A program made the translations under genes and the position numbers. 64,000 bases of DNA from Photobacterium sp. GJ3 (GTDB lineage Bacteria; Pseudomonadota; Gammaproteobacteria; Enterobacterales; Vibrionaceae): assembly GCF_018199995.1 (NCBI RefSeq), contig NZ_CP073579.1, forward strand, positions 434,001-498,000, given 5' to 3'. Below the pieces are notes generated by a model, which had not been told where the DNA came from, ran no database searches, and worked only from the letters and a program-made list of their open reading frames with translations. Within the stretch, counting starts at the first letter, position 1; each line of letters starts with the position of its first letter. Of the stretch, positions 9,286 through 18,890 are shown piece by piece.

Positions 9286-9932
9286 GCCACATTTTGCTGG
9301 TGGAAGATGATGCCCTGCTAGGCGAGGGTCTGTCGGATTTTTTGCGTGAGCAGGGATTCACCTGTCGCTGGGTCCGGCGTCTGACTGAGGTTGAACCATG
9401 CTGGTATCAGGCTGATCTGGTCGTTCTTGACCGTCAGATGCCGGAAGGTGACAGTGTCAGCTGGTTGCCGGGTTGGCTGACGAAAAAAGCGTTACCGGTG
9501 ATTCTGCTGACCGCAAAAACAGAGATTGAGCAAAGAGTGGAAGGCTTGGGCGCAGGTGCGAAAGATTATGTCATCAAACCGTTTGCTCACCAGGAACTTC
9601 TGGCCCGGATACAGGCGCAACTTCGGCCTTTGGGGGAAGTGGAAATCCGATATAAAGATTTGGTTGTGAGCCTGTCTGGTCAGCGGGTCAAACATGGGGA
9701 AGTCACCGTGTCGCTGAAACCCAAAGAGTTCCAGTTGCTGGCCTTGCTGATACAAAATCAGAACCGGGTGTATCACCGGGACGAGCTGCTCAATCGAGTT
9801 TGGGGTTTTCAGGCCTTTCCGTCCACCCGGACTGTCGATAATCACATTCTGCACCTGCGTCAGAAACTGCCTTCGCTGGACATTGAAACGGTCCGCAGTG
9901 TCGGCTACCGCCTGAAAGGAACAGACTCATGA
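9282..9932 (+). CDS. vxrB: VxrB/WigR-like OmpR-family response regulator
   Basis: Cytoplasmic response regulator of 216 residues. The receiver domain has the acidic pair in LLVEDDALLGE, the phospho-acceptor Asp in LVVLDRQMPEGD and the conserved Lys in KDYVIKPF. The C-terminal half is an OmpR-type winged helix (SLKPKEFQLLALLI, then HRDELLNRVWG and RTVDNHILHLRQK). The frame is open upstream but ATG 9282 overlaps the kinase stop as ATGA and starts the receiver domain. It is the obvious partner of the kinase. Confidence 0.87.
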   Translation: MSHILLVEDDALLGEGLSDFLREQGFTCRWVRRLTEVEPCWYQADLVVLDRQMPEGDSVSWLPGWLTKKALPVILLTAKTEIEQRVEGLGAGAKDYVIKPFAHQELLARIQAQLRPLGEVEIRYKDLVVSLSGQRVKHGEVTVSLKPKEFQLLALLIQNQNRVYHRDELLNRVWGFQAFPSTRTVDNHILHLRQKLPSLDIETVRSVGYRLKGTDS

Positions 9933-10828
9933 GCGGCAGTATGGCTTGTTTCGGCGTCCGTTGGCTGGCGTTACTCGCCACGCTCTTCGCACCGCTCACC
10001 CTTCAGGCAGGGTGGTTCAGAGCAACACCGTTGCAACCGGTGTATCAGGCGCTGATGAATGAAGAGACGACACTGGCCTGGCAGGAATTGCAGCTGGTTT
10101 TGCGGCAATCTGAATCCGTCGATGTGCCCGCTGAACGATGGCGGCCCCTGTTTCAACAGATCCTGAACCAGAGTGAGTGCGGCCGCCGTTTGACCGGTAC
10201 TCAGAAGATCCGCCCGGCATCCGGCCAGCCACAGGTCACGCTGGTGATTCAGCACAAAATGAATCTGAATCAGGACGTTTATCAGCTCAAGATTGCGATG
10301 GAGGGGCTCAGCCAGCCCACTCAGGTGTCGTTGTCTGATCGTGACGGAAAACACTGGCTGAATGGCAATCTGTCTCCTGCAGAATCGGGCTATGCCGAAC
10401 TCGAGAGTCAGGACGGGGTTCAGCCCATTCCTGAGGGGGAGTATCTGCTCAGCGTGGGCAGTCAGCGTCATGTCTTGATTCTGGCAACCCAATGGTCCGG
10501 AACGCCAGCGTCTCCGGTCATGATAGACCCTGATGATTCATCTGCGAGCCCGTTTCAATTTTCGGCATCACCAGCGATGCAGGATGAGCGTTGTCAGCGC
10601 TCGCGCCGATTATGGCAATGGCTGGATGCAGAATATAGGTTGATTGCACCGATGGAAGCAGTGCGCATGGATCGTCAGAATCGAGCAATTCTGCCAGAAA
10701 GTTTTCCTGAGTCGGCAAACTGGTTGAGTGCGGTCGTTTCTGAACGTTATTTTCAGGGTGAGATCGAAGTTGAAACGATCAGTCGCGCGACGTTACCTGT
10801 CCGTTATCTGCCACATCGGGGCCATTGA
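9929..10828 (+). CDS. vxrC: VxrC-like DUF2861 protein of the Vxr operon
   Basis: Exported protein of 299 residues with an N-terminal signal sequence (LALLATLFAPLTLQAGWF). The sequence looks like the DUF2861 family, which sits third in the vxrABCDE operons of Vibrio; biochemical function is unknown. Start ATG 9929 overlaps the stop of vxrB, so the three genes are one transcript. Two short segments, WQELQLVLRQ and RSRRLWQWLDAEYRLI, look conserved and amphipathic. The family assignment rests on position and recalled similarity and should be confirmed by a domain search. Confidence 0.7.
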   Translation: MSGSMACFGVRWLALLATLFAPLTLQAGWFRATPLQPVYQALMNEETTLAWQELQLVLRQSESVDVPAERWRPLFQQILNQSECGRRLTGTQKIRPASGQPQVTLVIQHKMNLNQDVYQLKIAMEGLSQPTQVSLSDRDGKHWLNGNLSPAESGYAELESQDGVQPIPEGEYLLSVGSQRHVLILATQWSGTPASPVMIDPDDSSASPFQFSASPAMQDERCQRSRRLWQWLDAEYRLIAPMEAVRMDRQNRAILPESFPESANWLSAVVSERYFQGEIEVETISRATLPVRYLPHRGH

Positions 10829-10910
10829 TTGTGGAATGAAGACAATGGGGTGACATTTCATGGGCGCTGATGCGGTTGAATACCTGTGTTGATTTCACAC
10901 AGGTATGTTT

Positions 10911-13357
10911 ATGAAAATGTTGACTGTATTCAAGATGCAATCCGCCAGACAAACTGCGGTTTTCGGACTGTTCACGACGGGCTTGCTCTGTTTTTCCTCC
11001 GTCACAGGTGCGAGCGTCATCAAATTGACTCAAGGCGAACATCAGGTTCAGCTGGATCCTGAAACTCTGGCGATGCACTGGACTGTGGGTGGACAGACTT
11101 ATGCGGTGAATCAGGCCAATGCCAGCGTCGAGGGCAAGATGCAATCGGTGCTGTTACAGCCACAAGTTCAGCCCAATCAAGTGAGCTGGCAGTGGCAGCC
11201 CAGCGCGATTCAGGTGACAGCCCGCCTTGAAGGCCGGGATCTGTCTCTGGATTTTCAACGGCGCTCCCATCGCCCTGTTGAGCGTCATCATCCTGTTCGG
11301 CTGAACTGGTTTGATTTACCGCAGGACACTGTTTCCGAGTTATTGTTGCCCTTCAACGAGGGGATGCGGGTGCCTGTGGATCATCCGCAATGGGCCGCTT
11401 ATCTTGCGCAGGAATATTCAGGCAGTAACACCACTCAAGATTTGAAAATGCCGTTCTGGACGCAGGCGGTGCGACCTGAAGCGCTATCCGGAAACACGGG
11501 TGTGAACGCGAAGAAGACACGTTTTTTGTCATTTTTGCTGGTGAATCCGTATCAAAACCGTTTGGATTTTCAGGATCTGACAAACCGCACAGCAAGTTCG
11601 CATCCAGCGAAGATGAATCTGTCGGCCAGCCATGACTTCACGCCGCTTAACCGGGAAAATCCGTTTCAGGTGCTGATTCATCTGGGGGAAGAAAATCTCT
11701 CTGGTGCGTTGCGATATCGTGCGTGGCGGGCATCGAAGGGTGAGCGGGAAAGCCTGCACGACAAAGCAGCACGCAACCCGGATGTCCGAAAACTGATTGG
11801 TGCCAGCCATGTGTATCTCTTTGGTTCAGACGGGATTGCCGAAGCCGATGTCAAAGACTGGCCGGGACTGACGCACTGGTATTTCAGCGACACCCGGCTG
11901 AGTGAATCAGCTTCAGAGGAAGTGATCCGTGAATTGAAACACCTGGGGCGAACGGGAACCCCTATCCGCTTGAACGCCTATCAGAAGCAGATCCTTGTGG
12001 CTGCGATCAACCAGTCTTTGGTCGCGCTTTATCCTTTTGCCAAAGGACAGACGGATGCAGACGAGATTGCGACCCAGTTTGATGCGATTCAATACCGTAA
12101 AGCGTATTTAGAACAACACGCGTCGCGCTTTTTAATACCGCCTTCACAGTGGGGCCAAAGTTTATCTGCGCCAGTTTTAGCAACCCTGAAAACTGCCGGA
12201 TTGTCCCGGCTCTGGATCGGACTGGATAACTGGCTGCCTGCGTTCTTCCAGCCGGATGTAGTGGCTGAGGCGAAACAGGCGGGTTATCTGGTCGCGACTT
12301 ATGACTCGTATAACACTGCGATTGATGTGGCGGACAACCCAAGCTGGCTGACGGCACATCTGCCCAAAGCGATGCGCACCGCCTGTGCGATTGAAAATGC
12401 AGATGGTCGTCTGCAACGCGGGTTTCGCGGGCAGGGCAACTATCTCAATCCCGGGTGCGGGCTGGATGCGGTGAAACGGCGGGCGAAACAGATTGTGGCA
12501 CTGGGCGGGTTTAACAGTCTGTTTTTAGATGTTGACGCAACCGGGATGGTACGGGAGGACTATTCAGCGCGCGTTTATCGTGATGACGCCGGTGCATCGT
12601 CTCGTCCCAAGTCACAACAGGCGATGGCAGTGGCCTTTAATCAGCGTTTATCCTGGTTCAGCCAGCAGAATCTGGTGCTGGGCTCGGAAGACGGCAATGG
12701 GATCACAACCCGGGGTGTGGTTTTTGCGCATGGCATGGAAACCACAGGGTTTGGCTGGACCGATCCGGACATGAAGACTAATCGGCAATCACCGTATTAT
12801 CTGGGGCGTGGTATCCCGATCACAAACCGGCTTTCTTTTTCCGGCAGGCGCAAGTGAAAGAGCCGTACCGGACTTTATTTTTCTCGCCAGCGTTTAAAGT
12901 ACCTTTGTATCAGGCGGTCTTTCATGATGAACTGATCAACAGTCATCACTGGCATACCGACAGCCTGAAGTTTTCAGATGTTCAGGGGATCCGGGATCTG
13001 GCTGGCATGCTCTATAACACGCCGCCAATGGTACATTTGAACCGGGATGAAGCGCAGTCAGCTGAGCAACCAAGAATCAGGGCTCTGCAACATTATCAGC
13101 AGGGGTTTGCGCCGATTCATCAGGCGCTGTGGGATAAAGCTTTAATCGGATTTGAGTGGCTGGATGCGTCGGGGAATGTGCAGCAAACTCGTTTCAGCGA
13201 TGGCAGTGTGCTTGTGGCGAACTTTACCCGGCAGGCGCAGCCCGTTGACATTGGGAAGACGCGCGTGATGATCCCAGCGATGAGTCTCCGGGCTGAACTG
13301 GCGGAAAATGCGGGTCACAAGGCTGAAGTGATTGTCTGGCAGGCGCAATCGCGTTGA
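10911..13357 (+). pseudogene. Secreted glycoside-hydrolase-like protein, frameshifted at 12803-12806
   Basis: One gene split into two frames. The N-terminal frame has a signal peptide (FGLFTTGLLCFSSVTGAS), a beta-rich domain to about residue 250 and a TIM-barrel-like region with FNSLFLDVDATGMVREDYS and LVLGSEDGNGI, where Asp and Glu could be the catalytic pair. At CTGGGGCG (12801-12808) one extra G restores the reading LG-AWYPDHKP-AFFFRQAQVKEPYRT and joins the C-terminal domain that ends at 13357. The total would be about 815 residues. The gene lies 80 bases after vxrC and may belong to the Vxr regulon, which fits wall or glycan remodelling. The start could be 10905 or 10911; AGG is better spaced for 10911. 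The break is probably a sequencing error. The exact GH family is not recognised. Confidence 0.7.
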
Positions 13358-13396
13358 TCCAAACAATCGATCCCGATTCATCTCTGGAGCAATGCG

Positions 13397-13428
13397 ACCC
13401 CGTGGCACCTGCCGGGCCACGGGGTTTT
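13397..13428. terminator. Rho-independent terminator
   Basis: Perfect 10-bp stem ACCCCGTGGC / GCCACGGGGT with a nine-base loop followed by TTT on the + strand. It closes the vxr/glycoside-hydrolase transcript just before the convergent M14 gene. Confidence 0.85.
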
Positions 13429-13438
13429 CATGCATCCG

Positions 13439-14359
13439 TTATTGCTGGCGGATAATATATTCCAGTGCGCCGACAATGGCGGCCACCTGAGCATCATTAC
13501 ACGCTGATGGCGTCACCAGCGGACTGTCCGGATAGACTTCTGTTGTGGAGGTGTACTGGCAGTCTGACAAGCCTGCACACAGACCCAGTTTTTTCAGCGG
13601 ATAATCAATGACACCTTCCTGCGACACCGGTGATCCAATGATGTTGCCTTCATCGTCCGGTGGCGCAATGTGGGTCACTTTGCGGACTTCATCAATGATG
13701 GCTTTCTGGAAAGCGTCGTGTGGGTTGTCGGTATCGCCAACCACATAGAAACCGTCCGGAATAGTGCCCGGAATATATTCAACCCCGTCACGGGCAGCGA
13801 GTGCGGGGCGGAATTCGGTTTCATCGGTATCCGTAGTTTCGTGCAGATCAATGTGCGCCCGAATCTCAACACCCTGATCTTTAACCAGCTTCATCAGTGC
13901 GGCTGATTCTTCAGCAGGGCTGTTATCGTAAAACGAGCGGTTCGGATCAACGGCATTCGGGTTCCATCGGTTGATGGTTTCGTAGCCCCAGGGACTCACG
14001 CAGGGTGCAACCAGAATGTTGAAGAACTGGCTGTAATGCTCGGCTTTCTGATCGACAAACTGGATGGCACCGTGAACGCCGCTGGTTTCGTAACCATGCA
14101 CGCCACCTGTGACCAGAATCGTCGGTTTATGGTCCTGCCATTGCTTGGATTTGATGGCCAACAGAGGATACTTCTCGGTGTCGTAAGAGAGTGCACCATA
14201 TTGAAGTACATCGAAGCGGTTTTTCAGGGCTTCGATCCGGGTCACCACTTCATCCTGATAAGATCGCTGAATGGTGAGCTGCGCCAGCCATTCCGCTTTT
14301 TCTTTCATGGTCCACTTCTGGCCTGGCGTGCCGATAGGGTAGGTACGCTTACTGCTCAT
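13439..14359 (-). CDS. M14 family metallocarboxypeptidase-like protein
   Basis: A 306-residue zinc peptidase-like protein without a signal peptide, so probably cytoplasmic. Zinc ligands are visible as His and Glu in VTGGVHGYETSG and a later His in AHIDLHETTDTDE. Related M14 proteins include succinylglutamate desuccinylase/aspartoacylase types and N-acyl amino-acid hydrolases, so it may cleave an amide bond in a small molecule rather than a protein. The RSFYDNSPAEE segment provides an Arg commonly used for carboxylate binding. It ends beside the convergent terminator and starts 66 bases from the end of the GH1 gene on the same strand; cotranscription is possible. Confidence 0.8.
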   Translation of the reverse strand: MSSKRTYPIGTPGQKWTMKEKAEWLAQLTIQRSYQDEVVTRIEALKNRFDVLQYGALSYDTEKYPLLAIKSKQWQDHKPTILVTGGVHGYETSGVHGAIQFVDQKAEHYSQFFNILVAPCVSPWGYETINRWNPNAVDPNRSFYDNSPAEESAALMKLVKDQGVEIRAHIDLHETTDTDETEFRPALAARDGVEYIPGTIPDGFYVVGDTDNPHDAFQKAIIDEVRKVTHIAPPDDEGNIIGSPVSQEGVIDYPLKKLGLCAGLSDCQYTSTTEVYPDSPLVTPSACNDAQVAAIVGALEYIIRQQ

Positions 14360-14425
14360 AGCTGTCCTTATTGATTGTGTTGAAGCGCCGGAAGCATACG
14401 CTTACCAGCCTTATTGTTCAATTGT

Positions 14426-15916
<1,491 letters not shown>

Positions 15917-15924
15917 TCAGCATG

Positions 15925-15950
15925 AAAAAAAGCCCCTGCAAGTCAGGGGC
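15925..15950 (-). terminator. Minus-strand intrinsic terminator in the leader of the GH1 gene
   Basis: Read on the minus strand, GCCCCTG / CAGGGGC with a five-base loop is followed by seven Ts. It lies about 110 bases before the GH1 start and there is no annotated minus-strand gene directly upstream. It could end a small RNA or act as a BglG-type or other attenuator of the GH1 gene. Confidence 0.7.
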
Positions 15951-16196
15951 AAACGTACACATGCATTTCCCAAAAAACATGGAGGTCTTCAATGTAACTT
16001 TCCGGGGAAAAGATGGCTTGATTCAGATCAATCGAATCACGTTCTCTGCATTTTCCTGGCGGAAAAGGAGAATTTTATGCGATCGGCTGCGCGTAACGTT
16101 TCCTATCCGGAACGGGAAAACTGATTTTCATCGCCCTTAGAAATCAAATGCTTTAGGCTGGTGGGCTGAAGTATTCAAGATAAAGGCAGATTCAAC
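15951..16196. other. Intergenic region upstream of the leader terminator, no gene called
   Basis: This 246-base stretch lies between the minus-strand terminator and the GST gene. Short frames (for example one ending at 16124) have no recognisable product. It may hold the promoter and 5' part of a leader or small RNA that ends at the terminator, on the minus strand, and the GST promoter on the plus strand. I cannot identify a named RNA. Confidence 0.4.
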
Positions 16197-16814
16197 ATGA
16201 TTAAGCTACACCACCTGAATCAATCACGTTCGAAACGAATCATCTGGTTGCTGGAAGAACTGGGACTGAGCTATGAGATGGTGCCGTATCAACGCGATGC
16301 CGTGACTTTTCTGGCCCCACCTGAACTGAAATCAGTGCATCCTTTAGGAAAATCGCCAGTGCTTGAAGATGGCGATCTGGTGCTGACGGAGTCCGGCGCG
16401 ATCACGGAGTATCTGATTGAAACTTATGGTGAAGGCCGGTTGGCACCGCAACGCGGAACACCAGAATATGCGGCTTATGTGCAGTGGATTCACTTTGCAG
16501 AGAGTTCAGCGATGCTGCCAATGCTGCTGAAGATGTTTCTTGAGAAGGACGGATGCGAGACCAATTTCCTGGCAGGGTATGCCGATAAAGAAATGATGAG
16601 CATTCTTTCGTATCTGGAGCAATCGCTGGCAGGAAAAAAATATCTGGTCGCAGAGCAATTGTCTGGTGCGGATATCATGATGTCTTTCATGATTGAAATT
16701 CTGTATCAGAAGGGAGTATTACCGTCTTTTCCGAATCTTGCACGTTATGAGAAGCAACTGCTGAGCCATGAAAGCTATGTCAGATCCAATGAAATAGAGT
16801 CGGGCAAACGCTGA
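16197..16814 (+). CDS. Glutathione S-transferase family protein
   Basis: Cytoplasmic protein of 205 residues. The N-terminal thioredoxin-like domain runs to about residue 80 with NQSRSKRIIWLLEELG, the cis-Pro region GKSPVLEDGDLVLTESGAI and TEYLIETYG; the rest is the all-helical C-terminal domain (SGADIMMSF). The Ser/Arg-rich motif near residue 9 is the probable glutathione-activating site, as in bacterial GSTs of the GstA/YfcF-like group. The substrate is unknown. The gene stands alone and ends before a convergent hairpin. Confidence 0.87.
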   Translation: MIKLHHLNQSRSKRIIWLLEELGLSYEMVPYQRDAVTFLAPPELKSVHPLGKSPVLEDGDLVLTESGAITEYLIETYGEGRLAPQRGTPEYAAYVQWIHFAESSAMLPMLLKMFLEKDGCETNFLAGYADKEMMSILSYLEQSLAGKKYLVAEQLSGADIMMSFMIEILYQKGVLPSFPNLARYEKQLLSHESYVRSNEIESGKR

Positions 16815-16832
16815 GGCTGATGGTGAAAATTG

Positions 16833-16856
16833 CCCCTTTGGTAAGCCAAAGGGGCA
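16833..16856. terminator. Bidirectional terminator hairpin
   Basis: Perfect 10-bp stem GCCCCTTTGG / CCAAAGGGGC with a TAAG loop between the convergent GST and small membrane protein genes. Neither side has a long T-run. Confidence 0.75.
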
Positions 16857-16863
16857 GAGCCAA

Positions 16864-17088
16864 TTAATCTGACGTTTGATTTTTTTGATCAATGACCGCG
16901 GCGCGGCGAACGGAAAAGAAACCTAAGCCGACCAGCAGGAATGGAATGGCGGCGGCAGTCACTTCTGCCCAAGCGAAATAGGCCAAATCTTTCACAAGCA
17001 CAAAGTGCCCAATCACCACCAGCAGCAGACACATGATGGCGGTTGGAATCATTCTGACTTCGTCAATTGGCTTGGTGGTTTTTTTCAT
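16864..17088 (-). CDS. Small two-helix membrane protein, unknown function
   Basis: A 74-residue protein with two hydrophobic helices (about residues 14-32 and 40-60) and charged ends, so an inner-membrane protein with both termini probably cytoplasmic. It begins MKKTTKPIDEVRMIP. A purine-rich RBS (GGGTCTTCTC on the complement is poor, so initiation strength is uncertain) and location between a GST and a MocR regulator give no functional clue. I do not recognise the family. Confidence 0.65.
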   Translation of the reverse strand: MKKTTKPIDEVRMIPTAIMCLLLVVIGHFVLVKDLAYFAWAEVTAAAIPFLLVGLGFFSVRRAAVIDQKNQTSD

Positions 17089-17180
17089 GAGAAGACCCTT
17101 AGTACTGATGTGAGTCTGTATTTCATCACAGCACGTGCAAGACAGACCGATACAGTTCAGGGGTTAAATGACCAAACAGT

Positions 17181-18613
17181 TTAGCTTGAGGGCTCGCTCT
17201 CAGATCGCAGGCATCGTGCCGCGAGATCGCCCAATGTATTGATGGCCGTCAATGTTTTCGGATTGAGCGGATAAGAGTAATTTAAACGGATGTGCTGCCG
17301 GGCATCTTGCTGAAGGCTGAAAATGGTTCCCGGTGCGATCGCAATGTTTGCCTGTGAGGCCAGTTCGTAGAATTTCTGGCAGTCAAACGGAGGCGGGAAA
17401 CTCAGCCAGACCACATACCCACCATCCGGGTCGGACACTTGTGTCTGCTTTGGAAAGGCCTGTTTGATCGCCGCGATCATCGCTGTTTTTCGGCTTTGCA
17501 ATGTGGTCCGCAGTTTTCTCAAGTGGTTGTCGTAGCCACCATGCAGTAAATAATGGCTGATCCCGAGCTGCGCGGGCACGCTGCTGGAAATGGTCGACAG
17601 AAACTGCTGACGCTGAATCTGATCACTCAGCTTGCCGGCCACAACCCAGCCAATCCGGAATCCCGGAGACAGGCATTTCGAAAAGGAACTGCACAGCAGG
17701 ACCCGATTCTGCGGGTCAAACGCTTTTGCCGGTAAGGGCTTTTGTTCACTGAAGTACAGCTCCGAATACACATCATCTTCAATCAGATACGCCTCGTGGC
17801 GATTCAGCAGTGATACCAGACGTTGTTTTTGTGCATTGCTGAGGCTGTAACCGAGTGGGTTCTGAAAATTGGTCATCAGCCAGCAGGCTTTGACCGGATA
17901 GGCCGCCAGCTTTTCTTCCAGCACATCCAAATCGAGCCCGGAGGTCACGGAAGCCGGGATTTCAACCGGGATCAGTTTCAACCGTTCGATGGCCTGCAAT
18001 GCACCGTAAAAAGTGGGCGATTCAATCGCGACGTAATCGCCGGGCTGGGTAACCACCTGCAAACTCAGATTCAAGGCTTCCAGCCCACCGGTTGTAATTA
18101 CAATGTCATCTGGTTTCACCGAGAGCCCTTGCTGGACATACCGCTGGGCGATCAGGCGGCGTAATTCGTAGCTGCCTGGGGGCAGATTGGTGAGCGCACT
18201 GTTCTCTTTCATCTTTCGGGAGGCGCTGGCCAGGCTGCGGACCAGTTCCTGCTGCGGAAACAGGTTGGCTTCCGGAAAGGCTGAACTGAAAGGCATGAAA
18301 TCGCTGCTTTTGGTGCGTTGAAACACATCATAAAGCAGGTCGTTAATTCGCATCGGGGGGTGTCCGGTGGAGGCGTTTCACCTTCTGCCCGGATCACTTG
18401 CCTGATATTCGTTGCGACCAGATACCCCGATTGAGGCTTCGCAACCAGCCAACCTTCGGTTTCAAGTAATTGATAGGCCTGAAGAACGGTCGCAGTGCTG
18501 ACCTGAGCCTGACGACTACAGGCCCGGACCGATGGTATCTTCTCGCCGGATCGCCAGATCTGTTCACGGATTTGTTGTTTCAGTTGTAAAGCAAGTGACT
18601 GATATTTATTCAT
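17181..18613 (-). pseudogene. MocR-type regulator/aminotransferase, frameshifted at 18355-18360
   Basis: Two overlapping frames form one MocR protein of about 475 residues. The N-terminal frame (18613 down to about 18360) is a GntR winged helix (GEKIPSVRACSRQAQVSTAT, AKPQSGYLVATN). The C-terminal frame from about 18353 is the PLP aminotransferase domain, with the PLP-lysine in CSSFSKCLSPGFRIGW and NFQNPLGYS. The join is at a run of six G on the + strand; adding one base gives TPPDTPP-MRINDLLYDVF and restores the frame. No other lesion is seen, so this is probably a sequencing error. It is divergent from the metallophosphoesterase, 277 bases away; its target is unknown. Confidence 0.8.
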
Positions 18614-18762
18614 TTCTCTGAGGGTGTTTCAGTGTTTGAGTGAACATAGCATGTGGCTGCGCGAACACAAGCCTGAACAACGGAAACTGATGCGTGAATT
18701 GGGTTTGAGGTGATGGGAAGGTGATGTAATTCGGATTTGCCGGATCGCCCCCTGCTTTCTAG

Positions 18763-18811
18763 TGTCAATAAAATGATAAATAACTGTCATCCCGTTTTAG
18801 ACCGCGTGTCA
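18763..18811 (+). promoter_or_regulatory. Three TGTCA motifs at exact 22-base spacing (Pho-box-like)
   Basis: TGTCA occurs at 18763, 18785 and 18807, exactly 22 bases apart, which is twice the 11-base period of PhoB half-sites (TGTCA plus an AT-rich spacer). The array lies 80-130 bases before a secreted metallophosphoesterase. PhoB control under phosphate limitation is therefore a reasonable inference. Confidence 0.45.
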
Positions 18812-18841
18812 TATACGCGTTTTAGCATAGCTGACGACTAA

Positions 18842-18855
18842 CTGGACTAGTCCAG
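18842..18855. promoter_or_regulatory. Perfect 14-bp palindrome CTGGACTAGTCCAG
   Basis: A perfect palindrome 36 bases before the metallophosphoesterase start codon. It could be a dimeric repressor operator or a leader hairpin. No family of regulator can be assigned. Confidence 0.4.
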
Positions 18856-18890
18856 ATTATCTGGGCTCATATGACACAAAAGGAAAAAAC

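Noticed and set aside
12803..12808. Programmed -1 frameshift in the glycoside-hydrolase-like gene
   Set aside because: Several unrelated genes in the window show the same kind of single-base loss in runs, so an assembly error is more likely.
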